From: Cyanoderma ruficeps
Taxonomy: Eukaryota; Chordata; Aves; Passeriformes; Timaliidae
DNA length: 64,000 bases
Assembly (NCBI GenBank): GCA_008694505.1
Contig: VZDJ01007755.1
Coordinates: 11,740,596-11,804,595, forward strand
Direction of reading: 5' to 3'
Positions within the stretch are counted from its first letter, which is position 1, and each line of letters starts with the position of its first letter. The notes under the pieces are model-generated. The model did not search any database. It worked only from the letters and a program-made list of their open reading frames with translations, and had not been told where the DNA came from. Of the stretch, positions 12,201 through 27,200 are shown piece after piece. Both the position numbers and the translations under genes were made by a program.

Positions 12201-15200
12201 TTTAAGAAACTTCGTTCGTCTGAGGAGCAATGGCAACTAGTTTTGGGTAAGCTCTGATTGTGGGATGTCAAGATTGCATATGCTCAGGGACTGCAACTGT
12301 TTCTAAACTCTTCACGCTTTTAAGCGCTCAGAGATCTATGCCCCTTTAAATTTCAAAGAGATTTAAACTCTAAGATATCCCTGTTGATTTTAAAAATGCA
12401 ATCTAGGGCCTTAAATTTCTTAGGTGCCTGGAAAAAGTAATCACAAATCTTAGTTCATCTGTTTTTTCAATCAGCAGCTGAGCCTTCCTTAAATAAAATT
12501 TAAGATGCAAAAATATTGAGCCCTGCTGAGAATATATGCAGATATGTTTTATAGACATACATATTTAAGTAGTATCCCCATATCCAAAGGGATGGCTAAA
12601 TTTTCATATCTGATTGCATAAGCTGCTGCTTTAACTTGCTAAAGAACTGTGGTTACCCCATGAGGGAGCTAAGCAGTAGTTATGCAGTGACATGTATCAT
12701 CTCTGCGTGTTGTGGAATTCTTTTAAGAGCTGAGATTTCCAGATGGAATATATGTGCTCCATTTATACACAATTACCACCAGATGTAAATAAAAAACATT
12801 ACTTCTCTTATACACTGAGTGATCAATGAAAAACATCTCACACTGCAACAGTCTCAGGAATGAAATACTGCAAGACATTTGGAAAGATATAAAGACGTTT
12901 GTCCCTAGGAGAAAATACCTCAGGCTACTGTGAAAATGGGCTTGATTCTTTAATGAACAGAAATAGCCAGAATATGAGCTCTAAATCTCACTGGAAGAGT
13001 GCCTTTCCCCACAACACCTGCAGTGTGCAAGTCCAGTAAAACACTACCACCAGCTTGTTGTATGAATTATCTTCCCAGCCATGGAGAGTCAATAATCACT
13101 TCCCAAATAGGCATCCTATGCTATAAGCACCAGCTCAGAGAAAACGATCTTTCTTTTGGAGATGAGGATTTCTTTTTCTGCTGTGGATGCTTGGCATGGC
13201 TTTGCTGACCAATGCTGCCAGCAAAGGTCTCTGTTGTCTGCAGCAGAACTTGAGAGCACAGGGGAAAAAAAGGTAGAAGGAAGCCCAGGAAAAGAAGGGA
13301 CCTCCATTGCCCCATACTGCAGAACTGAGTTGCCTTAGATCTTCCCTCTGCTCTTGAAGGGATACACACAACCAGTCTAACAAGCAAACAGATGAGGAGA
13401 CAAGTACAGCTCTTCCACAATGCAGTGGGCTTTTGAAAGCAGCTATAACTTCAAAATCTGATTGGCACCAAATAAGGCAACTTAGCTTCAATGATAACTT
13501 TATGGCCAAACTGCTCTGGTGATCACTGATTCTATGGATTAGAGAAAAAAGCAGTGTCCCTTAAAAGGACACTGTCAGAGCAATTTCCATACATTTTCCT
13601 CCTGCAATTTTCTTTCAGCTGCTGGGAAAGTTTAAAGTGAAAGCTGTTTTCTAAATATACACTACACACAGATGGAGTCTAGGTTTGTGGAATAACACTT
13701 AGAGAAGTGCTAAGAAAATGAAGTTAGTGTCTATCTTTTTAGTTTGGGATAATTTTTTTTTAAAAATTGGTTTTTACAATAGTAACAATACTGTTTAATA
13801 CAAATGCAGTATAACATCACATCAACCCTATCTATGGGGGAAAGTGGTGATGACAAAACTCCTTTTTGAGCCACAGATTTGTATTCTGAAACATTAAGTC
13901 ACTTGCTCCAGCATTTCTGTCCCACAAATCTGCTGATGAGGAAACACTGTTGTTTCTACTTTGAATAGCCATTCAGTCTAGCAGTGGTTCACAAGCAGAG
14001 GAAAATACACGGTTGGATCAAGTAAGCCAGTAGAACTGGGAATAATTAAACAGTTCTGCAAAAGGAAAAATACTTTCAGATATAAACGGAATGGATTTGA
14101 CATCATAGCCAGGTAATTCCCAGAAGTTTTTATCTCCCCGAAATTGAAGAATCTCTATATATGAGGGGGTTGAAACTTCTGCTTCTGGTAAGCAGAAGTT
14201 ACCCAATGTGAGAACAAGTGAGAATGCGAAACTTATTCAAAGGTATCAACTTGTGATAATGCTACACGTAATATAAGAGAGAGAGAAAAAATTACTTGTG
14301 TGTGACTAAGACTGTTAATACCATTCATCATGGTGTCATAAAGATCTGAATTTAATTTCAAAACACTGGTTCATCCTTAGTGAGTCCGTTATGAGAACTA
14401 CATAAAGTCAATTTAAGCAAAATATCAGACTAGATTTACAAGAGTACTTGGCTCCATCCAGATGCAAAACAATGGCTTTGTAAGCCTGCTGTGTACCTAC
14501 ATCAGTCAGAGACTTAATTCTTGTTAGCTCTAAATGAAGCTTGTAAACAAAACCATCTAATGCCTGCTTGCAGATGTTGTTTTCAAAAGGTACCTTAATG
14601 CATCTGGTCCACTCAGCTAGATCTCAAAGCAAGTGCCATTTCTGATGGCTACCGAGATAAAAAAACAAGACCTGAATTACATTTTTTCAAGAAAAGAAAT
14701 TCCTTTTTTCATCTATAGTAACAGCATGTCCAACATGCAAGGTTGAATGCCCTGTTGCCATTCAAGAGCACTCCTTCATTATTTTAATACAAAACTACCA
14801 GAAGTCACTTCACCATGTAAATTCTTCAACACAAGATGAAGTGCTGTTTTAAGGCTCCCTCTGTGAAACAAGACTAGTTTCACATATGCAAATATTACCA
14901 TTTAAAATGAATTGGGAGATGACTCAATAAATGAATTTCAACATCTCCTTTCGGTTGAGTGGAGTGCCTATTGATTAGTGATGAAACTGAGTGAATACAA
15001 AAAATGAGACTCTATTTTGCATGAAAATGACACTATTCCTGCTCCATTGAACTTACTTGTTTAACATATTCAGTTAGCAAATTAAAGGATAAAGAGAGGA
15101 AAATAAAACTTTATTTCTAACATTGTCCAAGTTTCAGCATATTTCCTTACTACATATTTATGGAATTACACAGTGTGATGTGTGGAAAGAGCCAGAGGAA

Positions 15201-18200
15201 TTCTCTCTTTCTCCACCGGAGAAGTGGACAATCAGCCACAATTATGGAATCTTGTGAAGTGCTATGTATTAGCTGAAGCCAATGTGCTGTACTCAGTGTA
15301 CCTATGGAGTCTGTTGTGTACAGAGTGTACCTATGGAGTTGCAGAAAAATCTTGCATTTTCTTCAGGATAAATTCATTGCTTTCCTGACCCTATCTCACT
15401 GGGGATTTTCTAATATATACTGATTCCCATTTACAAAAAAAGCTTCAAGGTGATTTTCTTCTCACTCCTAAACTTGTGTGTCTATCACCGGGAAAAGATG
15501 AAGCTTGATTTTATTTTGGTGGGACTTCGGCTTTGTATGGAGAAGTTACTCTTGTGTATGCTTATAGCGACACCAACTAAATGGACTGGAGGACAGCATG
15601 CCTCGGGGTATAAATATATATAATACCTGAAGATACATATGTAACAGGTGCTTAAATTAGGAAGTTCCCTAATTTAGGAACGTATAAGTCAAGATCCTGC
15701 TCTGAATCAGTTTTTGACTAAGCCTTTCTCTTTGTGGTTTTTTGGGGAGCCTACAGAGACCAGACTCCTGTTGAAGGCACCAAATCTACATGCCAGAAAT
15801 CAGTGGAGTGCACCTCCCCTTCATCCATCCCTGTGTTTCCTGGGCAAATATGCTTATAGGTGTAAGAGAGGAGGAGTCATGGTCTGCTCAGAGGGGTGAC
15901 TGAGATCCTGTATCGCTTCATTTACCTGTTGTGAGAAACAGGATTTTGCCGACTGCTCGGTGTAACCGAATGAAGGCCCCTCGAAGACGGCGGTGGGCAG
16001 CTTGAGAACCTCGCGCAGAAACATGTCATACCTGCCATAAACCATCACCCCGCTGGAGTCAGAAATCATGGAGAAAATATCTGAGGGGGAGAAAGACAAG
16101 GAAAGAACACCAGCTTCATTATGAGCTACAGATTTGCTCTGAGTTCAGTATCATCTGATTTGAAAGAGAAGTACTAAACATGTTTGGCTTATGGAAGCCT
16201 CCATTATTACTGCATCGGTAATTCTCACTTCTTTCAATAGAAAACGAGAAAAATTATTTGCATATTAAGAAATAGCTGATTTTAATACTGAAATATTCCC
16301 GAATTGTTTTCCGTTGTGTGTGGTCATTTTTAAGCAAAGTCTGATGCATGGCATGAGGCAGCAATTTAATCAGATAAGAAGGCTCTGATTTGGCAAGATA
16401 CGCTACATCAGCTTTTTGCCTAATGCCGGCTTACCATGTCAAATCAAAATCTTGACAATGGGTTCATTAAGTCAGTTATTATTGTCTTGGACACACAAAG
16501 CAATGAAGGTCTTTCCAATATATGACTTTTCACTCCTCTCCCTTTTTTATGTATAAAAATATCACACTTTTATTATTGCAGTGATGTCAGTTTGTCAGCC
16601 CTTACTTCTCTGCTTGTTTGAAATTATCCTCTGCTTAGCAAGAGATCTCTGACTAAGGAACATTTATTGTTTTTCAGGCTGTCATGTCAGCTGCTTCATT
16701 TCCAGGAACCTGGAAGGGAAATTCTGACAACAGGACTCTGGAACTGCTGACCCAAAAACATTACTGTACTTCAGCCTTCCACTGGATGGACCCAGTTCCT
16801 ATTCTTAAAGCAGCTTAGAGAACAAATGGTGCTCAATTTATAATTTATAACTTTAGTTCAGTCTGTATTTGAGTTTCTACACAGAAATAATATATTGAAA
16901 TACGGCGCCAAATCTGGAAGACTAAATCAGCACCTGGGATTTTTATTTGTCCGCTGTAAGCAATTGTCATTTGTAAAATCAGTTTTCTTGGGCTGAGGTA
17001 GAAGGCTCAGCAGAAACTGAAGGTTTTTTGGTCAAAAAGTCTGGAAAATGGTGTTCTGGACCTGAATACAGACATCATATCACTAAACGGAAAGTCTTCC
17101 ATTGCAGCTACAAGTAAACAATGCCTTTGCTATTGGGGAACTGGGAATAAATCCTATGAAATGAGAATCTGTTCACCAAAATGCATGGCATAAGAATGCC
17201 CTATGGAGGAAAATATAAATAGTACATAAATATGTTGTTCTTCTATGTGTGAAAAGACATAGGTGTTATTAAAAATAATCAGAAGAAATTATTAAATTAT
17301 GCTTCATGATGCTGAGGCACTTACTTGTATTCCATATTCAATAACCCAAATGGAAAAAAAAATCTGCCAATAAGAACCTCAATGTATGCAATACGTCTCT
17401 AAAATCCTCAGTATAAAGTTCAACCAACCATTTAGTAGGATTTACCTGGAGATAAACATAAGGCAACTCCAAAACCCAGCCAAGAAACTGTAACTTATCC
17501 TAATTCCCTCTTTTCTACCTGTACTGTTATTTCGCCAACAATAACAATTTTTAACAGATGAAAACATCACTTACATCTTAATTTGTCCATGATTTTTCCT
17601 CCACAAAGAGTTGCCAAGGCCATTTTGACAGCAAAAACGGAAATTTTTCCATGTCCTTCCCTGTTTAAAAGTGGAAAGTAGACATATTTTATATGTCCAT
17701 TTTATGAGAATCTGTTCAATTAAAATGCGTATTTCTCACATGACTTACTGCAATGCACAATATAAGTGGATTGACATACAGAGAAATAAGACCTTTAAAA
17801 ATATTGTTTTGTGGGAACACACAGTACACTGTTACTTTCAAGTACACTGTTCTGTAAAGATCTCAGAGCAGATTTATGTATATGAAGCTCAGTATTAAAC
17901 AGTTTATCTCATTATACTGTAGAATGATAATTATTACTACTATTTGTCATACAGTAGCACTGGTAGACACCTATCACACTCATGTTTTTCCTATCCTAAG
18001 TGATTTGGGAATTTTTGGGACCTAGATATTGCAAGTAACTGACAAAATCAGCACTGGGAACAAAAGTGAAAAACCACACAGGGATCACATAGTTGCACAA
18101 ACATCATCTGTACCTTTCAGTAGGTCCTGACAATTGCCTTTAAATGATACACCTGACCCCCAGGAACCTTGAAGAAGGACTTTGCTGAACAATGGGGAAT

Positions 18201-21200
18201 ATGCCTGCATCCAGAACGAGCAAAGGACATGTGTTGTTACATTGAGAAGAGTTTTGTCCCTGGTTTGTTCAAGATGAGGCTGTACCAGGCTCTCTACTTT
18301 CAACTTACAATGCATAAATGCTAATAAACCCCAAATTCACCCAGGAGTTTGTCTTGGGGCAAAAAGGCACATTGCCAACTCTTCCCCCAGCTGTCTTGAA
18401 GCATGCAATGGCTTAACTTTACTAGCCCTCTTGCTATCCTCATTCTCCTTTTACAGCCATTATGGTCCCCAATGACCACCTGCCATCACAGAAACCCTGG
18501 TTTATTTGAGCTGCATGAGAAAAACATGATTTCACACAGTGCATGGCACACTTAGCCCCTAAAACACCTACCAGCCCCAGTTTATTGTTCCGCCCCTTTC
18601 CAAAGATGGGAATGAACATGGTCTCCTAAGTTCATCTGCTTCTTAATGTTAATTTTCTTGACATCAAAATGGTGAAATGTGGTTTTTCTCGGAATTCTCT
18701 GAATCTTACTATAAGGCAGAAGGAGTCCAGAGTTGCACTGGGTAACTTTTTCCATCATCCAAAGTCCTTGGCATTACTTCACGCCTCCCACATGAATTAA
18801 TGATATTAATTAATGACACCAGTGAGGACATGCCATCATGCTTTAAAAAAGAGACAACCAATATTTGTGGGATTGGCAAGATGGCAGCCACGTTTCCTTC
18901 TAAATTCTGACAGGATTAATGACGGGGCTAGATAATGAAGTTTTGTGGGAATGGAGTTTCTGTGATCTTCAATCTACTCTACCAGGGAACATAATGTTTA
19001 TAAGATATTTCCTATTTAATGTACACAATCATGTCCTACGTAAGATGGTCTAACTGCACTGGCAATCGTAGTATATAGAAATTTAGGTCTTTATCAATAT
19101 TTCTAAAATTACCCTGTTCATTGTCACTCATAATTTTAAGGAAGAAAATTGCATCTAATCAGAACTAAAAGATGAAATCGTTCTGGAATGATATGGAGCC
19201 TGTGACTGTGTCTCTTTCTCTGCTAATCCCAAACCAGTCTAATGCAGTAACATATACATGTAAGACAGACAGGAATGTTATTCTCACATCTGTACACTGA
19301 TGCACGTTACATGCTTTACTGCTATGTTCATTAAGTCGCTCAGACTTTAGAAAATGAGTCAGTTCCCTAAGCTTGACTAGCTAATAATCTTAAAAGTTCA
19401 TTGAATTAGATTTAGTTCTACATCAGTGTAACCCATAATTCTAAATATCAATTCTAATTATCCTTTCCACTCATTTAAAATTCTGTTTTTTGCCAGAAAA
19501 ACAACTAGAAATACAGGCAAAAAGTAGTAAATTCACAGTTTCAGTATTTAAGAAAGAAATATTTACTGTGTCCTTTAATGCTGACTTTTAGGCACACTTT
19601 TTCATTACATGAGTTCCCTTTGACCGGCTTCATAAGATTAAAATCACAGCATAGTAATTCCCAGACTTCTGTATTTCCCTCCTTTGTTGATTGGATTCTG
19701 ATTTGTGTAAACCAGACTTAGCACTGTTATGGCTGAGAATGTGGTCCTTTTGTATTCTTTTTGTGCATGCTGCCCTTTAGACCCTTTAGGAATTTTTCTG
19801 CACTGTTTCATCATGGGGTTTCCATCTGCCTTTAAAAGAGTTGTTTTATATATATATATATGTATGCATGTATGTATGTATGTATGTATGTATGTATGTA
19901 TGTATGTATGTATGTATGTATAGCTGAGTAGAAGCAATGGCATTATTAAGAAGCAAAGGAAGATTTAGAGATTTTAAAAAAAGCCCATGTGGAAGTGCTT
20001 CAGATTTAGATTATTTTTCCCAGGAGGTTTAGTTACTAATAGGATTATATTTTTGCATGGCAGACACATATCAACTTGGCTTCAGCTTTCCACCCTAGAG
20101 CCATTGGCATTTCCCATACTCAAACGGTTATGGAAGAGAGGAACAGAGAAAGGAAAGATATCATTTATCTCTTCGATCTCTCCATTTGAGTTGATTCGTT
20201 TTGACACTGTATTTTGTATCGGTCATTTGTGTTCCTAAAAGCATCACAAGAACCAGTAGAAACCCAATTTGCCTTCCAAATACGTATGTCAGTGTGTTTG
20301 TGAGTGTGTGGATATTTAAATACACATGCATATTTAAATACATATGACTAATGAACAGATAGGGTAACGGGGCCTAAGACTCGCCAATATCATTTGGCTC
20401 CTGAAGTGCTCCAAGCTATGTCTAAGCACTACAAATGCCCTTGACTGGCAGCACTGGGGCCTCACAGTGTTTGCTGTGCAAAAGCAAATGCTGAAGCAGT
20501 GGCTCACAGCAGCAGGAAGATCTTGGTAGAAGTTGGCGCTCCCTGAAAGTGGCTTTGGGCTGGCCAATGCAAAGAGAAATAAACTTTACTAGTGGAAATA
20601 GGAGAGGACAGCAAATATTTTGATTTTATATTGCACCTCTTTTACTGAGGTTACTCTTCAGCAAGAAGCATAAATGATGTCAAAAGTACACCTTGAAGCT
20701 GATGTGCACTTAGCAACAATACAGGATGGAGTACTTAGGAAAGAAAATGATGGCCAGCGTTGAAGGTTATCTCCTGCTGCTTGGGGAAAAAAGAGCAAAA
20801 AATTATACGTGCTTTTAGACACCAGAGCAGAGCAGATGGTTTCCTCTTTCACTGCATAGCTGCAGAGAGAGACAGCCTGTCCCCAGAGCAAGGAAATCCC
20901 ACAGACTGCCTGACAAAATCCACAGACCACCAAGGCTGAGTCCAGATCTAGGACCTGATTTTGCCTATTGGTTCACCAATGAGAGTGGTACCAAATATAT
21001 GACACCGTCATTTGTCAGGATCTCTAGAAACACCCATACTGAGACAGACATATGGTTGCAAAAGCTATCAAGAAATGGCATCACATCTCTAGAAACAGCA
21101 AATGTGTCCCATGAAAAGGACATTGAGAAAATATAATTTTCTCACTAATGTGGCTTAAGTGGTGCTCCCCCAATACTTTAAGGTGTCTTTTGCAAAAGTA

Positions 21201-24200
21201 ACAAAAAGTTCTTCAGATATTGGTTACTACCCACTGTAATCAAGGAAGTCAATTCTGAAATGTCAGAGGCTGTAATTACAAATTCCCATTTTCACAACGA
21301 GGTTCTGGAGATGAAATTTTATTGACATTTAGCAAGATTCTTTCATGTAGAAGAGCAAAATGCGTAATGTCCAAATCTCTGAAATGCGTGGGTTTTTTTT
21401 GCTGGACCTCCTTTGTAAATGCCTCTGTGACTTTCAATGAGTAACAAAGGTGAAGAGAGGGAATTAAACACTTTACTGCTCTGAACAGATGAATGAGCAA
21501 GAAGTTGTATTTCCAAAATAGATATTGATCATCTTTATGTACTGAAATCAGTACAATTCAAACATCCATTTGATCAAACACGGGCATGAATATTTCCGCT
21601 TTTCTTTGTAGAAGTCAAGCCCCCACCCCAGCCAGACAGGGTCTCTTTCATGGCTCAGGACCCACAGCTCTATTCATGGGACAGAGCGTGTCAAGGAACA
21701 GAGAAAATTCAGCTGTTTTCTTATCAGTTAAACTTTGCAGCAGGAATAGCTGAAGATGATCTAGCATGGAATATTTCACACTCTGTTTAAAAGGGGCCTT
21801 TTAGAGAACAACTTGACTGAATGAGGCTGACATTCCACCTGGCTGCCTAGGCTTTGACACCAGCCTCGGAAGAATTTTTCAGAGAGGTTTGTATTTGTCA
21901 ACTTTTTATGTAGTACTTGGTGTGCCAGTGAAGGCTTTATTTCATAAAGCCAGTTAATCACCTTAGGCCTTGAGGCAAAAGCTATTGCCCAATTTCAACA
22001 TGTGGTTAAAAACATAGATCAGGCATGTTTCTGTCTAGATTTTTTTAAAGTCTGACCACCTCATTCTTTCCACTGGTTTTGGTCTGTCAGGGTCATCTAC
22101 CACATGGTGCTGACTTCCACATACTAATAATAAATTAATTGGAGAAGTATTTCTGTTTGTGAATTCTGAATTTGTTGGCTTGCAGTTTTATAAGGTTGTA
22201 CTTTAGTTTACTTTTAGCACCATGAAGGAACATCACATTCAGTCCCATGTGAAATTCTATACACTATATTTTTTCCCCACTTTTTCTCCTTTCAGGGTTG
22301 AGCAGCAGAGAAACATAATTATCAGTGAGCCTAATGAATCCCCAAGGCCATAAAAGACCCATTAAAAAATGGGATGTAAGCTCAGCACTGGTAGTGGCCA
22401 AGTTGGCCCACATGCCATGGCAATACACTGTGGTTCCTTTTGTGTTTTGCTAGCCAAGTTTTAGCTCCTGAGAAGACATCCGTATTGCAGGCCTAAGAAA
22501 ACACTTGTTGCCAGAGGGCAGAGAAACCTGCCAGGTTTTCAGCAGGCTATAAAAGAAGGAAGAGGCTTTGTTTAAAGTTTGGAGAATCTTCAGCCAGTAC
22601 AGTACACAAAGAGCAACATATATATTAACTAGCACTAAATAAATGAGACAGTGGCAGACTTATTAGATTCTAAAACATGAAGTAACCTGTCCCTTGTGGT
22701 CCTTTCACTCATGTTAGGTCGCAGACCCCACTTCTCCACATTCTCTGCATTCCAAATGGGACATGAAAAACTGCACCACCTTCTCTGGACCTGCAGCACC
22801 TCACACTTGGCCTTGCTAAACCTCAGGATATCCCCATGGGCCTGCTTCTGTGGCCTGCTGAGTCCCTCTGGATGGCATGCAAAGCATTGCTTCCTTCTGA
22901 ACATGAGACCACAGGAAAAGACTTTGCTCCTCCTTCCACCAACTTCTAACTTTCAACAGAGAATGACCTTTCTGCTGCACTGGAGGGGAGAGAAAGGAGC
23001 GACACGGGAAGCAGATACAGCAGCTCTGCTTAGACCCCAGCAGCTTTCATGCTTCCCTGTAGCATGTAGAGCCACCTCCCTCCCTCTGTTTCCCAGAAAT
23101 CAGGAAACCTGAACCACCAGCGGTTGTTAAACCAATATCCAACACAAAACTTCAATGATATGAGCCATACTAAAGTGTAGGGCATATTTTGAGAATCAGA
23201 TGCTTACCTGGAATGTCTTAATTTGTGACAGGTGTCTAGAGTTCCATTACAGTATACAGAGACCTGGCTGACACATATCTCCACAAAACCTGAACTCAGG
23301 TATCTCAGACTGCACCTGAACCTCATCTCATATGTTTGGTGTATTCAATATAGGGTGATAGGCAGCTAGTCCCTATCTCTGATCTCAGAGCTCGAAGCCT
23401 CTTCCTAGAGGTTCCTTGGGTGTCTTTGCCCTTCTGGGAAGTGCATCCCATGCATTACACTCAGGCAGCACGACAGACTGAGCTGCTGCTTGAAAAATGG
23501 AGTGAAGGTCACAGCTTCCTCACCCTGGGGTGGGGGCCTGATGGGAACCCAGAAACAGATCATGAACCAGAGCACATGGGACGCTTTCAGGGGAAGCAAA
23601 ACCTTATCCCCTTAAAAACATTCTCTGATTCCCTCCAGGAGACTAAATTCCTCTACTCCATTTTGCTGCAAGTAACTGTGTTGTGTAGTTGAGATCTTTA
23701 CCCCTTTACAGTGAGCTACAAAATAAGCATATTATCACAGGTCTTGCTTCTACAGTCCAGGGTCTTTCCCTGTGTTTACCAGCCAGGAAGCAGTTTACTT
23801 GTGGCATGCAGCAATAAATGCATCTGGTCATTTCCAGCATCCTTTAGCGTGCTTGTCACAGCCACAGCGGTATAAATTAAAACGCCTGTTCCTTCTTTTA
23901 TTGCCCTTGAGGGGAGGAAAATATTCCTGAAGGCTATGATTTCAGAATGGATCGGCTTTTCTTCCTCTCAGAGGGGCAGGAAGAGAGGTTGAGTGCAGCC
24001 TTCTCATGTGGAACATCTACTTTTTCTCCCAGTTGCCATGGCGACTGAGCCACCGGCTGGTCTGGCACCGAGAGGTGCTCAGTGACACCCAGTAGCAGGG
24101 CAGCAAGAGAGAGGACTGGGAAGAGACAAGGGAAGGATCCTCATTTTAATGTTTAATGTCCAGTGTTTTCTACTGGTGAATTTTCAAAAAATAAGCCATA

Positions 24201-27200
24201 AAGTGACAATATCTGCATCTGTCAGACTTAACCACTGTTCTCAAATAACTCAGTTTTGAAGACTGCAAATATTCCAGTACAGGTTGCCAACTACATATTC
24301 AGAAACTGTAAGAGGTACACAAAGAATACTCATTAATATAAGCGGTTTGCTATATCTCAAACTTGTTCTTTTTGTAATACGAGTCCCATGCAGTAATAAA
24401 CATGAATTTCATCACCTCCAGGTCTTTAATCCTATTTCTGTCATGGTCTCAAAATGATGCTGCACTGGCATGAGCCAGAAAAAAAAATTGCTTACAGCTG
24501 CAAGAACTTGCAGGGAAATGAGCTCTTTCAAAATAATGAGCTATTAACCCATGGCACTGCTGCAGAGGCATTGCAGTGGTGTCAGCCACTGGTGTGTCAA
24601 TAAACAACAGGACAAATTAGAAGCGCATGTGAATTTGTTTCTGTAGATAATTCTTCTTTGATATAAACTGGAACAAGTCTGAGTAGCTGGATGAAAACAC
24701 AGTTGTGCTGAATTTGGCTCGAAAGAAAGGAAAGCAGAGGCCCTTAATTTAGGTTATCTCCCTAGTTAGCACTATTCACATGCTCGTTATTTGGGACAGA
24801 ATTGAGCCTGTTCAATTGTTTTCCAGAGATATTTCTGGAGGAAGTAACATCCTTTCAGCCATTGGGAGAGGAGGGAAGGAAGGCAGACTTACGGATCAAA
24901 GGCTGCCAGCAGGAAGTTGAGCAGCAGGCTGATGGACTGCTCCACGTTGATCTGGTGGGTGGTGGGCATCCGTTTGTTGAGCTGGTAGAAGATGGTTGAA
25001 ATCACAGCCTCCAGGCGAGCCACGTTCAGTTCGATGCTGGGGTCCAGGTTGTTCAGCGCGTTCTCCCGCAAGGCCTCGATCACATTCCAGATGTCCACCA
25101 GGTGCACTAGGGGACAGGACAGAAAGGCTCAGCTGGGAAAACATGCTCCTGAAAGCAACTGAGAAAAAAGTCACCTCCTCCCCTGAGGTGGGGAATAACA
25201 CAGCCATGTAGAACATGCTTCATGAATAATTAAATGAATTAATGCATTTTCCATCACCAAATATTGAATCCGGTGGAGGAATGAGCAAATAAAATTCAAA
25301 TCCGTTAATAAGCAAACAATCTATTGATATTAGCAGTTGTAATGAGTACAACCTCAGCTTGGGAAATCATTCCTCATTGTATAAAGTATTCAAATAAAAG
25401 TCTGTATTTTACAGAAATCACCGAAAGGTAAACATATGCTAATTGTTTTTCTGAACCATGCCTTCATGAATCCCCATTCAGAAATTACTCTTAGATATTA
25501 ATTTGCATAGCAGATGGGCTTTTCAGAAGATCCTACGAATACTAAGTGCTTATCACATACTGATATTTTGAAAATTCTTTTCAGCAATTTGTATGGAAAG
25601 CAAAATATTTTACAGAAACAGAATTGCAATTGAGTCAGGGTACATTTAAACAAATAACACATAATGAAGTGATCCCAAAGTCATATTTTATGTCTCCTAA
25701 ATATATTTGCCAAATGATTTGTTAAATCTCTCTCTGATGAAGTCCTGGTCTAAGCTGAATTTGATGGGGCCTGTTTTCACCTACAAGGACAGCTTAAAGG
25801 ACAATCTCTGCTCCCCCTCCATACTGTACCCGAACTTAAATCTTGTTTGCAGAGCACTGTTATTGTGGCAGTATGATTGGCTTGCCATGGATTGCCATTT
25901 CCAGAAGAGGTGCACTGTGACAAAAATAAACTCCTACAGTAATTTAAAAACTGGATTTAGTTCAAACCTGAACTCAAAGGTTCATCCCTTTATCTTAAGT
26001 ACCTACTGTCCTACCAAAATGTCAATTAAAAAAAAAAAAAAAAAAAGGAGGCTCAGGATGCAAATTCTCTTTTTTTTCACCAGGGTGCAAATTCTCTTTT
26101 TTTTTTCACCAGAGAAACTACTGCACAGCTCTTATTACACAGCATCGTAATATATCTTATGATGTATCAAAAGCCACCTGTATGTGGAAGGAGATCCTTG
26201 TTTTTGTAGATAAACTTAACTATAATCCTCCTCATCATGTTTTTACTTGGTTGCTTTGCAGGTGCTGTCTCAGACTGCAATGTGACATGATGGTCTGATG
26301 GCAGGGAAATGTAAGCTGATAGTAGATGGATGATGAAACCAGATACAGTCATTTTACTTAGTCTAGAATTTCGCCCTATGATTGGGTTTCCCTTCTTTTG
26401 CCTCAGGAATAAATAGCCTTCAAAACCATGCTAGTGCATGGTAAGCCCAAAGAAGAAGATACACCATACAGGTGAGTGGTAACAGCAGCAGCAACTACTT
26501 TAGGGACTAGACACGGCACTTTTCCACTTCTTCTTGCTGTTCCCTAGCAAATAACTGTGATACAGTTCCATTGTAACACTGAAATATTTATTTTATCTTT
26601 GTATTAAAAAGAAACTTCTATAGGCAAACTTGTATGCTGGCAGGTTGCCTTCAAAATGTTATCTTGAATTAAGCTGACGTTTGCACAGCCAGGTTTTAGT
26701 AGCACGGGGCTACAAGGGCAGCTGCTGTGAGAACCTGCCAGAAGTTTCCCCATGTTTGGCAGAGCCTTTGTCAGCCAGCTCCAGGATGGACCCACTGCTG
26801 GCAAAGTCTGCGCCATCCAGGAATGGTGGTAATGTCTCTGGGATAACATATTTACGAAGAATTAAAAAAAGGGTTTTGCCCAGTTGTAATTACTGCCAAA
26901 GAATTGCAGGGTGAGAATATGTGAGAGGAACAGCCCTGTACATACCAAGGTCAGTGGAGAAGAAGAGGGAGGAGGTGCTCCAGGCACCAGAGCTGATTCC
27001 CCTACAGCCCATGGTGCAGACCATGGTAATGGTACAGCCCCTGCAGCCCATGGATGCCCAGGAGGATGCAGAGATCTGCCTGCAGCCCCGGGAGGAGCCT
27101 ACACCAGGTGGGTGCCTGACAGGAAGCTGTGAACCTGTGGAAGGCCTGTGCTGGAGCAGGCTCCTGGAAGGGATCTGCAAACCTATGGAGAGAGGAATGC

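Larger units (their letters stand above)
17661..24892 (-). other. DTNA intron 3
   Basis: This is 7,232 bp. It holds a (TA)n/(TGTA)n microsatellite at 19847-19921 and a CR1-like fragment around 22780-22880. The rest, including GC-richer patches near 22940-23110 and 24030-24130, shows no recognisable gene or repeat. Confidence 0.8.

Noticed and set aside
24990..25216. Plus- and minus-strand frames overlapping exon 3 in other frames
   Set aside because: They are shadows of the conserved exon at 24893-25106.
26028..26046. A19 run as the tail of a processed pseudogene
   Set aside because: The sequence upstream shows no coding similarity, and no target-site duplication flanks it.
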